In this document: positions 11,124 to 22,858 of the stretch, one piece after another | How positions within the stretch are numbered: position 1 is the first letter of the stretch | How the letters are laid out: each line of letters starts with the position of its first letter | Source: Chimonanthus salicifolius | Lineage: Eukaryota; Streptophyta; Magnoliopsida; Laurales; Calycanthaceae | Length of the DNA stretch: 64,000 nucleotides | Assembly (NCBI GenBank): GCA_013350335.1 | Contig: CM023536.1 | Span: 42,354,314 to 42,418,313 of the forward strand | Reading direction: 5' to 3' | The notes under the pieces: model-generated | Databases searched by the model: none | Told to the model about the DNA's origin: nothing | The model's input: the letters and a program-made list of their open reading frames with translations, nothing else | Program-made: the position numbers and the translations under genes

Positions 11124-14100
11124 TAGGGGTGTAAACGGACCTGGATCCTGCCCGCGGAGCATTCGGTCCGGCCTGATAAATAAGCATACAGGCCGGATCC
11201 TAAATCCACGGACTCAGACTCGGACAGTCCGTTTAGTTTTGGACGGGCCGCTGAAGGTCCGCAGACTGTCAGCGAGCCCGTCAGACCGTCCGCGCACGTT
11301 TCGAAATCCAGAACCCTTCCGTAAATGAACCCTAATCTTTTATCTTCATTCTCCTTCGTCCCTTGCAAACACTTCAGTGTCTCCATCTCTCACCGTCGCC
11401 CTTCACCGACACTTAGGTTCTCGATCGCTTTCTCTCGCCGTTGTTCTCGATCGCCCAAAAACCCTTCTCTTGCCGTCGTTCTCGATCGCTTTCTCCCTCT
11501 CTTCCCTTCTCTCACCGCCGCTCTGCTCGGATTTCACTCTCTTTCTCACTCAATCTCTTCCCTTCTCTCTTAGTTCTCTCAATCCTCTCCCTTAGCCCTC
11601 TTCTCTGTTAGGATTTGCAGCGGCCAACGCGGTTGCCCTTCACCCCTTCGCTGCCGCTTGGGTCGCTCCTTGTCGCTGCCCTACGCATCCGTCACAGGTA
11701 ATTTTTTTTCCTCTTTTTTAATTTCATGGGTGAGAAAGAAAGAGGGAGAGACGGATTGAGAAGAGAGAGGCGACTGAGAATTTTCTATTTAGAGAATATC
11801 ATTTTCTATTTTTAATTTTCTTTATTTTCATTCTATGCATACCCCTCTTCTTCTGTAATGAGAATTTTAGGATCCCATTAGTAAATTATTTAGATAATCA
11901 CCCACTTATTTAAGAAAATTTACTCTGCCACTGGAAAATTGCAGAGTCGTCCAAAAACTGCAGATTTTTTGTCTTTCTTTTTTGCAATTAGTGGGATGCT
12001 CTGTATTTTCTGATTAGGAAAAAATACTCGAGGAAGAAGTAAAATACAATTTTATCCAATCTTTAGAAGAAGTAAAATACAATTTACTCATTTTATATTT
12101 TTTGCAATTATATATGACATGCTCTGTTTATCATTTTTATCTTGATTTGGGCGGAGAGTACTTGTCTTTTGCTGGATGCTCGATGAGTTCCTTCTCAGCT
12201 TTGATGGAGGACTGTCATTTCAATTCATCTTTCAAATCTGTTGGTCTTGATGTATAATGTGCTAGTTCTGTAGGTAGCTGCATTTACTTTTAGCAAACTT
12301 CACTTCAACATTTACTTGCAAATTATGTTATTCTGTACTTCATATTGTTCAACTGATCTTCTATCTTAGTTGCAAAACTGCAGACTATGTACAGTTAGGT
12401 TTTTCCTGCTTTTAAAATCCTTGCAGAGAAGTATTCTCTCTTTCCTCTTCTTTCTTTCCTTCAGATTTGTGGGGGTGGGGACAGGATGATAGATAGGCAG
12501 GTAAAAGGATTTGATAGATAGGCAGACAAAAGGATTCTCTGATACTATGCGGGGCTAGTTTGCATTAGTGGGATTTGAGATCTAAACAGAAGACATTGAA
12601 TTCTGAAACCTGAAAAAATAAAAAATAGAACTGTGAATGAAGCTAAACAGAACTGAGAGGTATCCAGAGTGTATATATGGTACAATGACAGGGATTTCTT
12701 TCAGTTATTGGATAAGAGCAATTTTTATTCAGAGACACAGTTTTCATAAAGAAATATCTCTGTTTTTCCAAAACATAGTTAGAGAATAAATGCCAAAAAA
12801 CATAAATAAAATAGAGAAAGTAGAAGTTTCTTTGGCTGTTCAATCCATATGATTCTCCAATTCATATTGTATGTTTGATACTGTATGGACATATAATCTC
12901 CTTTGAGAATCAACTAGCCAAGTTAGAATTCTGTTGCTACATTTGCATCTAGTGTCTGTACTTCTGGAATTTGAGCCTGCAGACACTCTTAGTACATTAG
13001 TTCGGACACTTTCAGCTAAAATTTCGGACATTTTGTGCCTACCGTACTTCCTTCTTTTTCCTTTTTTATAAATTTGTTACCATCTCAATGGTGATAAGTT
13101 AAGGGTGGTTTCCTCTGTATCAAAAAGGATATTGTCCAAATTAGTAAATAGGCTTTCAGCATCAATGGGTGTGAGTATTTTTATCATTTTTATCTTGATT
13201 TGGGCGGAGAGTACTTGTCTTTTGCTGGATGCTCAATGAGTTCCACGATCTTTTTTTGCTAATGTAGTGTTGTGGACAAAAAATGGATGCCTCAACTTTT
13301 GCAACTCAACAATAATATTTGTGATGTTTGATTCTGATTTTGTTTAACTCTATTATATTAACAATGATTATCCAATGTTTGAACCCCTCCCTAACATGAT
13401 TGTTTGCTTATTTTATGGGATGCAGGATTTTGATATGGATCCTCTTGGATGGATTGGTTGAAAAGGTCTTTTGCTTGAAAAGGTATCTTCTTGAAAAGTT
13501 TTTTCTTGGGGTAGTTATTTAATTGGATTTTTAGTTGGGTTGGGTCTTTGGATTTTTTAAGCTCTTGGTTGGATTGGATTCTGACTTTTCTTTTTTTGTA
13601 TAGGGAGAGAGAGATGCTTCCTAAAGATTCTAAGAGGGGGAGTTACTGATGTACTTACAATATGACACTTCAGACCTCTATATTTTGAATTTGATTTCAG
13701 TCCAATTTTTCTTTTTAAAGCTGCTAATAACTTGTCATTATCAATAGAGGTGAAATTAGATAGTTCAAATCGAAGAGATATTGAATTTGAATGAAAGGAA
13801 TCCTGATTTCTCTGTAGGATTTACAAGGGTTTCTCATTTTCTTAGTGGATTTTGCCAACATAGAAGATTTGTAGGACTTGGCTATCATGGCTTTGGGTTT
13901 TGACTTGTAAGTAAGGGTCATGGGACACCCATAGAATTTCAAGTTTAATGGATTGTTGTATATCTTAATTAATTTTAAATGAAATTGAATTTCAAATTTT
14001 CAAAATCTAATTAGACTTAGAATAAAATCTGATTTGTAATTAAGGTTAAAAGGTTTTAATTTGGGCTTTGGTAGCACTCAAGTAGCATTAGGACATATGA

Positions 14101-14306
14101 TAGACCAAACAGACAAACGGGCCTTTATCGGGCCGCGGACTGTCGGAAAGCCCTATCGGGCAGGGCCGGACTCAAGACTAAATGGACCCTGCATTTTCGG
14201 GGCTGGGCTGCAGACGGTTCGATTATCTTGTCGGGCCGGCCGGATCTTGTCGGGCTGGACTGGATCTTGTCGGGTCGGGCCGGATCAGGGTCCGATTACA
14301 GGCCTA
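11124..14306. mobile_element. non-autonomous hAT-like DNA transposon (3.2 kb)
   Basis: The left end reads TAGGGGTGTAAACGGACC. The reverse complement of the right end reads TAGGCCTGTAATCGGACCC. Similarity continues into GGATCCTGCCCG versus TGATCCGGCCCG, giving imperfect terminal inverted repeats. The 8-bp flanks CGGACAGC (11116-11123) and CGGGTAGC (14307-14314) match at 6 of 8 positions, as expected for an aged hAT TSD. Inside, a pyrimidine-rich stretch (11320-11700) followed by GTCACAGGTAATTT looks like a 5' leader and splice donor. No transposase frame remains. GC-rich subterminal regions (11125-11300 and 14110-14310) carry repeated CGGGC/GGACC-type motifs, typical of hAT subterminal binding sites. 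Confidence 0.62.
12127..13244 (+). repeat. 65-bp direct repeat pair inside the hAT-like element
   Basis: 12127-12191 and 13180-13244 are the same 65-bp segment (core GGGCGGAGAGTACTTG) with one mismatch, about 1.05 kb apart. The near identity indicates a recent internal duplication or gene conversion. Confidence 0.88.
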
Positions 14307-14314
14307 CGGGTAGC

Positions 14315-15529
14315 TAATCCAACCCTTCTAAAATTTTGATTGGTCCATATCATAAAATTCAACCCATTTTTTATTTGCGTTCTGTAGGATCGCTACCTGG
14401 CAAGGGACATGGGTTAAGAACCTAATCTTAGCCCACCAATATTAAATTCATGTTACTCTTTCATACTTGAGCCCTTTTTTAACATGCCCATAATCAACCA
14501 TTTTGAATCCCCAACTTAATTTAAATTGAGGCCAACCAATTTGGATCAAGTGAACTTGTGTCACAAGTCAACCCATATAATTAAGTAGATAATTGGATTT
14601 ATATATTGTAATGATATATTTCAAATGAAGAAACATCTACAGCAACAAGTCTCCACCACTGAATTGATTCGGATCAATTCAAAATAAATCGCCAAGTAGA
14701 GTAAAGGGGTCATGGACCCAACCCCAACCCTATGGTATTTTATAACACCATTTATATATAATATGTACCCAGGGCCGGCTTCACACAAGTTGAAGACTAA
14801 GGCAAAAATTTTAAATGGGGCCTTCTTGGTATTTAACATATTGTTATTAGTAATATTTAATTATATAATAAAAAAATATTTAAAATCTATTTTTCTTGCT
14901 TTTAGAGCTACAAAATTACTAATTAATTTTTTGTATTCAAGTTTTGCTAAAATATTATTTTCAATTAATAATATGTCTAATTCACTTATCTTTCTTGTGA
15001 CATTGTTGATCATAGGTAAGATTATCAATTTAAGTTTTGAAAAACTTCTTAACAACGCATGTTATGTTTCGAATTATATAATTAAATTTTACTGGGGATT
15101 TCAATAATTTTAAAGACCCTATTTTTGTGAGTTATATATATATAAGCAAAAAAAGGGGAATAAATAAATAAATCCCAATTTTAGTGGCCCCCACTTGGCC
15201 CACTCTTCCTTGTGAGCAAGGACGAAAACCAGACCGTGATACAAACCATCCCGATGGAAGGTTGGGTTAAATAAGGTTCAACCATGGTCAAACTTGTGTC
15301 ATAAATATTATAATATAAATAATATTAAATTATTAATTAATATTTAATTGATAAGTTAGAAATAAAATTTTAAGCAAAAAATATATTTTTGAAAAATTAA
15401 AATATGAATTTTATTAGTAAAATCAAGTGACTAAAATTGAATTTTAGTTTCAAATTTTGATCTACTTACTTCAAAAAAAATTGTATAATTTTTTTATTTT
15501 TATATACTAGCACGAGAGAGTGAGTTAAA
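14315..15529. other. AT-rich region with a possible MITE end
   Basis: CAGGGCCGGC at 14770-14779 matches the terminal motif of a common plant hAT/MITE group, followed by text typical of such elements (GGCAAAAATTTTAAATGGGGCC). No matching right end was found within 1 kb, so it is probably truncated. The rest is AT-rich with no gene recognised. Open frames at 14712-15107 are non-coding by composition. Confidence 0.35.
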
Positions 15530-16480
15530 ACTTTAAAATACATGATATGGCATTCATGCAAGATATATTTGTTGAATATTCATGCATGAGCATCCACGTT
15601 TGGGTGGGTGTGAGATTTATATAGGACTATGGACCGTTGAATTATTGGCTTGCTGTTTATTGGGATCATTGGCCTTACACATCCCGTTAGGGAAACCCGT
15701 GTGTGCAGATTCGTTTGGGCTTGATTTCCTTTGTATATTCACGGATCCTATTTAGCTTTATTTGTTGAATTGGTTCATTAACCTTGCACTCCTTCGGGTA
15801 TATTCATTGTGCAGACTCGTTGTGGGCATTTGAATGATACAGTTGCCTTGCATTCCCCTTTAGATACTCCTTTGTGCAGACTTGTTTAGGCTATTGACCA
15901 TTTGGTGCACATGTGCTATGCGTAGCTGAGTTGAGCTTTGCATTACTCATTGATGCGTTGCTCGTTGAGATGTATGGGATGGAAGCATGCATCATATGTT
16001 GTATTATTTCATATCATACATTATTATAATGCAATTTTGATTTAACTATTGGGTTGAACTCTAAATGCCTAGTTGTTATGTTTATTGTTAGTTATTTGGT
16101 TGTTTTCTTCACTGGGCATGGACCTCATTCCCTCACGTTTCAGGAAATCCTTTGGAGAACGAGATTTTCTAGCATTTATTTGAGATCTGAGGATTGTAAG
16201 ATACAATAAGTGTCCTTCGACTTAGTTAGACTTGATACTTATTTTGAGAGTTGTGCTTCTGTTTCCAACTGTACATTGGGGAAGCTTTGGATTTATTTAT
16301 AGTTGTGTGATTGTAAGATTAGACCTCCTAATTTATAGTTGATATTTGAGTTAGTCGTTTGAAGCTATACTTGATGAGGACTAATCCTACATGGGAATGC
16401 TATTATGTTGACATGGCTATATTATGGAAATGTTTCCGCACTCTGACTACATTGAACATTGTTATTGGAATCGTTGAAAA
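15530..16480 (+). repeat. degenerate Gypsy-type LTR fragment
   Basis: The segment CACTGGGCATGGACCTCATT...CACGTTTCAG at 16110-16143 parallels the CACT(A/G)GG...TTTCAG motif near the 3' end of the three intact Gypsy LTR families in this window. Repeated GTGCAGA(T/C)TCGTT(T/G)GG motifs at 15700-15900 suggest internal subrepeats. Neither end nor TSD could be located. Confidence 0.4.
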
Positions 16481-16689
16481 AAAATGAGCCATGGAATTTA
16501 TTATTCTTATCATTGGATCTTGTTCGATTCGTATAAGGCTCCGTTTGGTGTGTTAGAACGAGTGAGTCCTTACATGATCCCAACAAGTATCTATAATTTT
16601 CAAAATAAGGAATAGCTTCAGGTCAACATTCTTGATGATGATAATGTCGATGTTGAATCATCTCTCATTCTCTTATTAAGTGTCTTTTT

Positions 16690-17090
16690 GATGACTTCTT
16701 TGGAATATCGCCCATTGTGGGCTTATCATCACTATCAACCATGCGTAATACTTTTACAAGAGGTTCAAATGTTGCCACTAGAACCTCACATGCAGACCAA
16801 AAGGAAGAGCTCAAGATCAACTCAGTCATATCTTTGCCTCTTTGTTCTTTCGTAGTCCATTTACTAACTATCCATTCTTGCTAACAACCATTGCCTGAAA
16901 TCCACCTTTATTCTTCAAAATACTTTGTAATGCTGGAAAATGAGTTGCAAAATGTGTGATTGCTGGAGAGATGATCTCATTTCCAACAGTATACTTCCTC
17001 ATTAATGTTAATACAAAACCATGATTGTATATAAATGTATTTAGAGACATTGCTCGTTTAATAACATTTTTCACCCTTTTCATTTTTGAA
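16690..17090 (-). pseudogene. hAT transposase fragment (DUF659 region)
   Basis: The minus strand encodes LMRKYTVGNEIISPAITHFA, then LQSILKNKGGFQAMVVS, then a stop. In another frame follow SKWTTKEQRG, FEPLVKVLRMVDSDDKPTMGD. This matches the order of conserved segments around the DUF659 part of plant hAT transposases. The N-terminal zinc finger and C-terminal dimerisation domain are absent. It is not clearly part of the 11124-14306 element. Confidence 0.65.
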
Positions 17091-17191
17091 ATTGTTGGCT
17101 TAAAAGTTAAATTTGCCTCCCCTGAGTCAGACTGAGTTGTCAATTCCGTGACTGTGTCTGACTGAGTCATGAGTTGTCAATTCGTTTAACT

Positions 17192-18963
17192 TGTCGTGAC
17201 CTTATTCGAGTGTCAAGACCATGCATCTGGAAGACCTATATAGTCAAATCAAGTTTGAAGCTCCAGAAGACACGTCATTTGGAAGGTGTTGCACCGAAAT
17301 AGGAAGAACTTCATGAATGTCAACCAACACAGGTATTTAGACCTTAGGAATGACTTAGAAGACAGAGAATTACCATTGGGGTAAACCTTAGAATCCATAA
17401 CTTAGAATTTGGTTGGACTAATTTGAATTTCTTAGGTTAGGTGAATTTTGCTCTATTTTGGGCAAGTTTTTCCTTCCATCAAATGTTCCGAAGTATTAGT
17501 AAAATTTTAATTATTTGATGGAGCACTAAAAGAGCTTTTTAAAAAGTCCAATAACACCCAATTTGGAAATAAAATGCTCATGTTATGAGCATTTCAATGA
17601 AAGGGTGCAGAACAGATCAAAACAATTTTGACATATACCTTCACTTTGAGAGATTATTTGAGGTATCAAATGAACCTCAAATTAAACCAAATTTTGTGAG
17701 TAGATATATCTCTCAGTGAGCTTTCCAACAAGCCAAGAACTCCCAAAATCGAGTTCGGCAACCCAAGTTATAGTCGTTTTAGTGGAAGTGTATAAGACTG
17801 TCGAGTTTCAGTCGGCTGAATCTATGTTTAAGTCGACTGAAAATGTTTAAGTCGACTGAATCTTTATTTCAGTCGGCTGAATTATGCCCACATGTTTCAA
17901 CGGTCATTTCTGGGCATTTCAGTCGACTGAATTTCAGTTCAGTCGACTGAAATCGTAACGGGAAGTTTTTAACGGCTCTATTATTTTGATTTCGACTTCC
18001 AACGGCCATATCTTCAAGAGGGCTTTAAATGTATGACCTTAGAGTATTCCAAATATTGATTCTTGATGAGCAAAATCCTCTCTAACATTTTCCAAGACTC
18101 TCAATCATTTTAAGAGCACTAAAACTCCATAGTTAAATTACCAAAGTTCTTGAACTTAATCTCACTCACACACAAAGTTCTCATAGGCAAATCTTGAGCA
18201 TCTTAGGCTCACTCTTGGGTGTGTATTTGAGAGAACCTTTAGGGATAAATTGTATTTATAGGTAAACCTTCTAGCATCCCTAACTCTCTTCTCTTAAATC
18301 TTGGTTGGGCATCATTGGAGCATCTACACTTCATCAAAGAAGCCAAGCAAAGGGGAGGATCTTCAAGAACGTGCCAAAGCCACTTCGAGCATCAAGAGGC
18401 AAGCGTTCTTGGTATTTTTATAAAAATCAAATTCTTTCTATCATTGTGTAATTTATATAGGGTTGGTGTAACCCTTGTAAGGAGAGAAGAGTGCTTCTCT
18501 CTTGAGCGTTATCGGTCCGATCTTCACCCGTGAAGAAGATCAAGTGTTGTATGGGTTCGATCTCTACCCGTGAAAGAGATTAAGGCTTTAATAGGTTTCT
18601 TCTCCACCCTCGAAGGAGAATTTAGTGAAATCCTCAAGTGGTGAACTTGAGACGTGGATGTAGGCAAGGTTCCCAAACCACATAAAAATCATTGTGTCAA
18701 GATTTTCCATCTCTTCTCACCTTCTCACCTTACTTTATGCATTTGTGTTTATTTCTTATATTTCTAGCACACTTGTTTGGTGAAGTTGTGTTTGTTGATA
18801 TTTCCTTTCACATTCATTATTTATTATAAATCTCAATATTTTGGAAGATCAATTGGATTAATTAGTAAAAACCCAATTTTAATTGACCAAAGTTTTAAAG
18901 AAATTTAAAATTTCGCAATTGTCCTATGCACCCCCCCTCTAGGACAATCCAGCTTGACTAACA
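17192..18963 (+). repeat. 5' LTR of a SIRE-like Copia element
   Basis: The right end is firm: AGCTTGACTAACA (18963) is followed by a tRNA-Met type PBS. The text before it (GAACTTGAGACGTGGATGTAGG at 18644-18665, the GCACCCCCCCTCTAGG run) is typical of SIRE/Maximus-type LTRs. The left end is tentative, at TGTCGTGACC (17192). That gives 1772 bp, close to the 1663 bp of the related solo LTR at 36587-41441 once its nested insert is removed. Confidence 0.65.
17800..17955. repeat. reiterated TTCAGTCGACTGAA palindromes
   Basis: Six copies or near copies of the palindrome TTCAGTCGACTGAA (variants with GTCGGCTG or AAGTCGACTG) occur within 160 bp of the SIRE-like LTR. The comparable part of the other SIRE-like LTR (40660-40960) has repeated CAGTCGACGG and CAGTTGACGG. 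Confidence 0.8.
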
Positions 18964-18965
18964 AT

Positions 18966-18977
18966 TGGTATCAGAGC
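18966..18977 (+). other. primer-binding site of the SIRE-like element
   Basis: TGGTATCAGAGC, complementary to the 3' end of initiator tRNA-Met, sits 2 nt after the LTR end. It would prime minus-strand cDNA synthesis. Confidence 0.85.
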
Positions 18978-19031
18978 GAGGTCTCTTGTACTTGACTTAA
19001 CCGTCTAATAGTCGATCCTTAAGCTAGTAAA

Positions 19032-20470
19032 ATGTCAATGGGAGATAAATTGGCCGTGATGAGTCATCCAATCTTTGATGGGTCCAACTATGCTCTTTGG
19101 AGAGCTAAAATGAAGTATGTTTAATCAAAGTAGATGGAGCTCTTTGAGAAATGATTAAATGTGGTTGGACTCAACCAATCAAAAGTTATTTCACTTGGAG
19201 TGATGTTGAAAAGAGTATGCACTCGGCCAATGCAAAAGCCCTTGATGCCATATTTTGTGCCGTTTCATCAAACATCTTGGAAAACATTATATCATGTGAA
19301 ACCGCAAAAGAGGCATGGAACATTTTATAGGAAACCCATGAAAAGCGTAAGAAGGAAGAAACCATGGAAGAAGTCTATTGTCTAGGACCCATCCAAGCTC
19401 TTGAACATAATAATGTCAATACTATAATTGAAGAACCTAAAGATGAAGACTTAGAAGAAGACCAAGAATATGATATTCTTCAAGAAGGCTATAAAGATCT
19501 ATGTCTTGAATTTGAAAAGTTAACTAAAAGATTTACTAAGGCAATGAATGAAAACACAAAACTTTCGAATGAGATAAGTTATGAAAAGTTAACAAATGAG
19601 AAAATCTTAAAAGAATTAGAATTAGCTAAAGAAGAGGCATTAAAATTTAAAGGAGATAAAATTCAAGAAAATTCTAACACCACACAAAAAGATTACCTAA
19701 AACTTGAAGAGTGCTTAAAAATGGAAATTGAAGAAAAAACTAATCTTGAAAATGAAACAAGAAAACTAAAGCATGAACTTCACTTATTAAAAGAATATTA
19801 TAAAGATTTAAAAATTGTGCTAAGTGGTGAAGAAGAAGAAAATGCCAAAATAAAAAATGAACTCAAAGAGCTAAAAAGCCATACTCCACAAGCTCAATCA
19901 ATTCTAAGTGTTGAAAATCAAAAGCTCATAAAAGAAGTAAATTATTTAAAACGATATAAAGAAAAATTTGAATTGAAGTTCACTAAAGGAGAAGAGAAAC
20001 TTGAAAAACTCTTGAAATTGAGTAAATCTTTTGGAGATAAGACAGGTCTTGGTTATGACAACAAAATGTTAAAGAATCCGTCAAACCAACTATTTTTGTA
20101 AAAAGTAAGTCTCTCTCAACTCCTCCAATCAAAATCATAAAATGCTTTTATTATGGACAAACCGGGCATCTAATGTTTGAATGTAAATCAAGAAAAGAAA
20201 ATCAATATCAAAATGCAAATCAAATAAAAATGAAATATCAAAGGCAAAAGGTTCACAATGAAGAATCAAAAAGTGCTAACTCAAAGATAAGAAAAAAATT
20301 TGAAAACAAAAATTAAAAGAGTTATCCACCAAAATTTCAAAATCAAGGACAAAGGCATAACAACTTAAATGGAAATCTAAATTATGTCTTAACTCATAAA
20401 TTAATTGAAGCTTTAAATGAATTTACAAAATTCACTATGTTCTCTTTTCTTAGAGTCAGTTTTTAAAAAT
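19032..20470 (+). pseudogene. SIRE-like Copia gag remnant with coiled coil
   Basis: The start MSMGDKLAVMSHPIFDGSNY is followed by ALWRAKMK. Frame breaks occur near 19120-19360. The long open part (19364-20101) is highly charged and Glu/Lys/Leu-rich with heptad-like spacing, so a coiled coil is likely. This is usual for SIRE-type Gag and not a sign of a host gene. The zinc knuckle at 20143-20184 reads CFYYGQTGHLMFEC: the second cysteine of CX2CX4HX4C is Tyr, so it is defective. Sequence homologous to the element stops near 20470. Protease, integrase, RT and the 3' LTR are missing. Confidence 0.78.
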
Positions 20471-21614
20471 TGAATTTCAAATATTTTTGGCTCAAAGATT
20501 TTGAGGATTGATCAAACTGTAGGGTGTCAAATATTGGTTTAAAATTATATAATCAAATATTGATCTATCAGTGATAATTTAACATTGTGCATTCGAATAC
20601 AAAGCATATTGATAATTTTTTTTCCATATGCTCATTTTTTTTCCATGTTTTATGAAGGGTAAAATAAAAAAGATGATTAAACAAACTTACCCAGGGAAGA
20701 TGAAAACAGAGGTAGAGGAACCCAGAGTTCCAACTAAACACTAAGAGAATAGGCGATGACAGAAGTTCTGCCGCAGAACTCAGAAGATCTGAAGATGGGA
20801 ATGGCATCTTCTACAGTTCTAGTCTCGTAGTGATCCTTGTAATTGTGGAATAAGTCGTGATTTACTATATTAAATTTATATTTTTTAATATTTATTACTT
20901 TATTAGTTTATTGGAGTCCTAAGTCCCCACGATTTCAATGGAAAAAAATAACTTGGAGTCACTCGTAAGTCCCAACAATAAAACTAGGAAAAAAAAAAAA
21001 TCTGAATAACAACGAAAAATGGAAAAAAATTCAGATTTTAGGTTGACCCGTGGGTCACGGTTGAATGTTTAATAATGAAACCCGTTTTGATCTGCGGGCC
21101 AACAAGTGTTTTCAATCCTAGACGGTTTATATGCTAAACCGACCCTTGAAGTTATTGACCTTAGTTGAACCGCCTGTCCCATTGCGGGCCAGTCGGGTTC
21201 TTATATCATTGAGTTATTCCATTCAAATGTTCAAAAGGTCATTTCTCAATTGTTTATCTTTGCCAGTACCACGTATTATATCTCATTGCAACAAATTCTT
21301 CTTCTTAACAAGAAAGAAATACTGTAGGGTGAAAGAGGATTTTTATAGCTATCAGGAGATAATGTTGTATTTCACTAATTTCCCATAATTCCTCGAGTGC
21401 AAACATAACTTGGTACTAAAAACTATTGTATGCCCTTTAGTATTAGTGTATGTTCTTGTATTTGGCTGGTGAGTTTTAGTTTTGAATCAAAGGACTTTGA
21501 ATGTAAAATATTGCATCAAGGTATGATTGCTTGCATTTTTTTTTTGTCTGATAGTAGATTCTTTTATGATGTATTTATTGTTAAATCAAATCTCACCACA
21601 CCATAACCGTTTGG
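20471..21614. other. unclassified sequence left of the nest
   Basis: No gene is recognised. A GC-richer stretch (21030-21200, with GGGCCAACAAG and GCGGGCCAGTCGG) resembles hAT subterminal DNA but has no matching partner. The remainder is AT-rich. Confidence 0.35.
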
Positions 21615-21733
21615 TGATGCATATATTTATAATACAAGCAGGTAGTTATTTGACAAATAATACAAAACAGTTGTTACAATTTTCTTACCTAAATATTTGA
21701 ATTTTAAATTTAAATCTATCCTTTATCAATACA
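21615..21733 (-). repeat. 3' LTR of Copia B (119 bp)
   Basis: Bounded TGATGCAT...CAATACA in plus orientation, directly beside the RNase H stop and a purine-rich tract (minus strand GCTCGAGGGAT). The homologous copy at 41651-41745 shares the CAAAACAGTTGTTACAATTT segment. An LTR of about 120 bp is unusually short for a Copia element. Confidence 0.65.
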
Positions 21734-22027
21734 ATCCCTCGAGCTTATGGGTTGATGTGCTTGTCTAGTAGTTTGAATTTAGTTGAAGAAAGACCTTTTG
21801 TGCACACATCGGCCACTTGGTTAGCAGAAGAGATGTAATGAATCATGACCTCTTTATGTGCAACTTTCTCTCGTATAAAATGGCAGTCAATCTCAATATA
21901 TTTTGTATGAGCATGAAAAATAGGAGTAGCAATAAGATATTTGGCACTTAAAATATCACACTATAGAGTCAGAGGTTGTTGTAAAGAGATGCCAAGATCA
22001 CATAAAAGAGTTTTGAGCCACACAACT
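21734..22027 (-). pseudogene. Copia B RNase H, C-terminal part
   Basis: Minus-strand translation gives HTKYIEIDCHFIREKVAHKE, then IHYISSANQVADVCTKGLS and DKHINP with a stop near 21750. These are the standard C-terminal RNase H segments of Copia polyproteins. The 9.1 kb Copia C insertion interrupts it at 22027. Confidence 0.85.
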
Positions 22028-22200
22028 TGTTGACATTAGTTGTCAATTAGGGATTAGATACCATAATTATAGGGACAGTTACCTATTTTATAGGCAAAAT
22101 TTTTGTATAACTGAGATGTGTATTCTTGTAATAGTTCCCTTATATAAGTTATATTAGGGGACATTTGTACAAAGAAATATACTAAGAAATTATTTAAACA
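22028..22200 (+). repeat. 5' LTR of Copia C
   Basis: 173 bp, TG...CA ends, next to CAACT on the left and the PBS on the right. TTATATAAG at about 22139 is a plausible TATA box. About 92 percent identical to 30976-31148 by direct comparison. Confidence 0.93.
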
Positions 22201-22213
22201 TGATATCAGAGCC
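22201..22213 (+). other. primer-binding site of Copia C
   Basis: TGATATCAGAGCC abuts the LTR. It matches the tRNA-Met type site TGGTATCAGAGCC with one G to A change. Confidence 0.85.
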
Positions 22214-22858
22214 AAGTTTCGATCTCCTTTCGTAGGAATCGAATTTTTTTTTTTTTAACAAAAAAAAGAAAAAAAAAATAAAAAAAAGGGAGATCTGAGA
22301 GTTTTTGACGATCACCCCTCATCTTCCACCCGCTGCTTATTTTTTTTTTTCGATCTGGGATTCTCTCTGCTCCAATCTGCCTGATCTTGCAGATCTGTCC
22401 GGCTGTCCTCTTGCAGATCTGTCGACTCAATCTTGATCTTCTCGGTGCTCTGTCACTATTCTTCACCCACTCTGTTTTCCGCTGCCAGAGCCTCGGACGC
22501 ACTGTGCTGGCTGGGTTACGAGAACAAGCTGTGACCAAGACGTCTGCCTGATGCGTCCCTACTGTCTTCCGTTCCTGGCTGGAGATCTAACACCAGCCGA
22601 ACTGCACTGGATGTCTGTTCTTTTGCAAATTGACGATATGCACCCGAGATTTCTCTGCACCGACGGGATCTGATTTCCCCTTTGCTGCAGATCTCGTCTG
22701 GTTCTCAGTGAAAAACCCCAATCGCGACACCTTTGTCATCTACAACCATTGTTCTCATGTGCAGCCTGCTCGCTGCGGCTGCTAGAACGCCCTACTCTGT
22801 TTTTTTCTCCGATCTGAACTGCTTCTGGTTCGCAGGGCTGGACTAATTTCCTAGTGTT
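22214..22858 (+). other. untranslated leader of Copia C, first part
   Basis: A GC-richer leader between the PBS and gag, interrupted by the Gypsy solo LTR and continuing at 26264-26668. It has many short CAGATCTGTC-like motifs and no conserved domain. The open frame on the minus strand (22206-22538) is a composition artefact. Confidence 0.6.

Noticed and set aside
19364..20101. 245-codon coiled-coil frame as a host protein
   Set aside because: It follows an LTR, a PBS and a SIRE-type gag start, and is followed by a damaged zinc knuckle, so it is Gag.
20888..20910. AATATTTATTACTTTATTAG also near 41743 as a long TSD around the whole nest
   Set aside because: LTR elements make 5-bp duplications. 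The match is AT-rich and neither copy abuts a Copia B LTR end on both sides.
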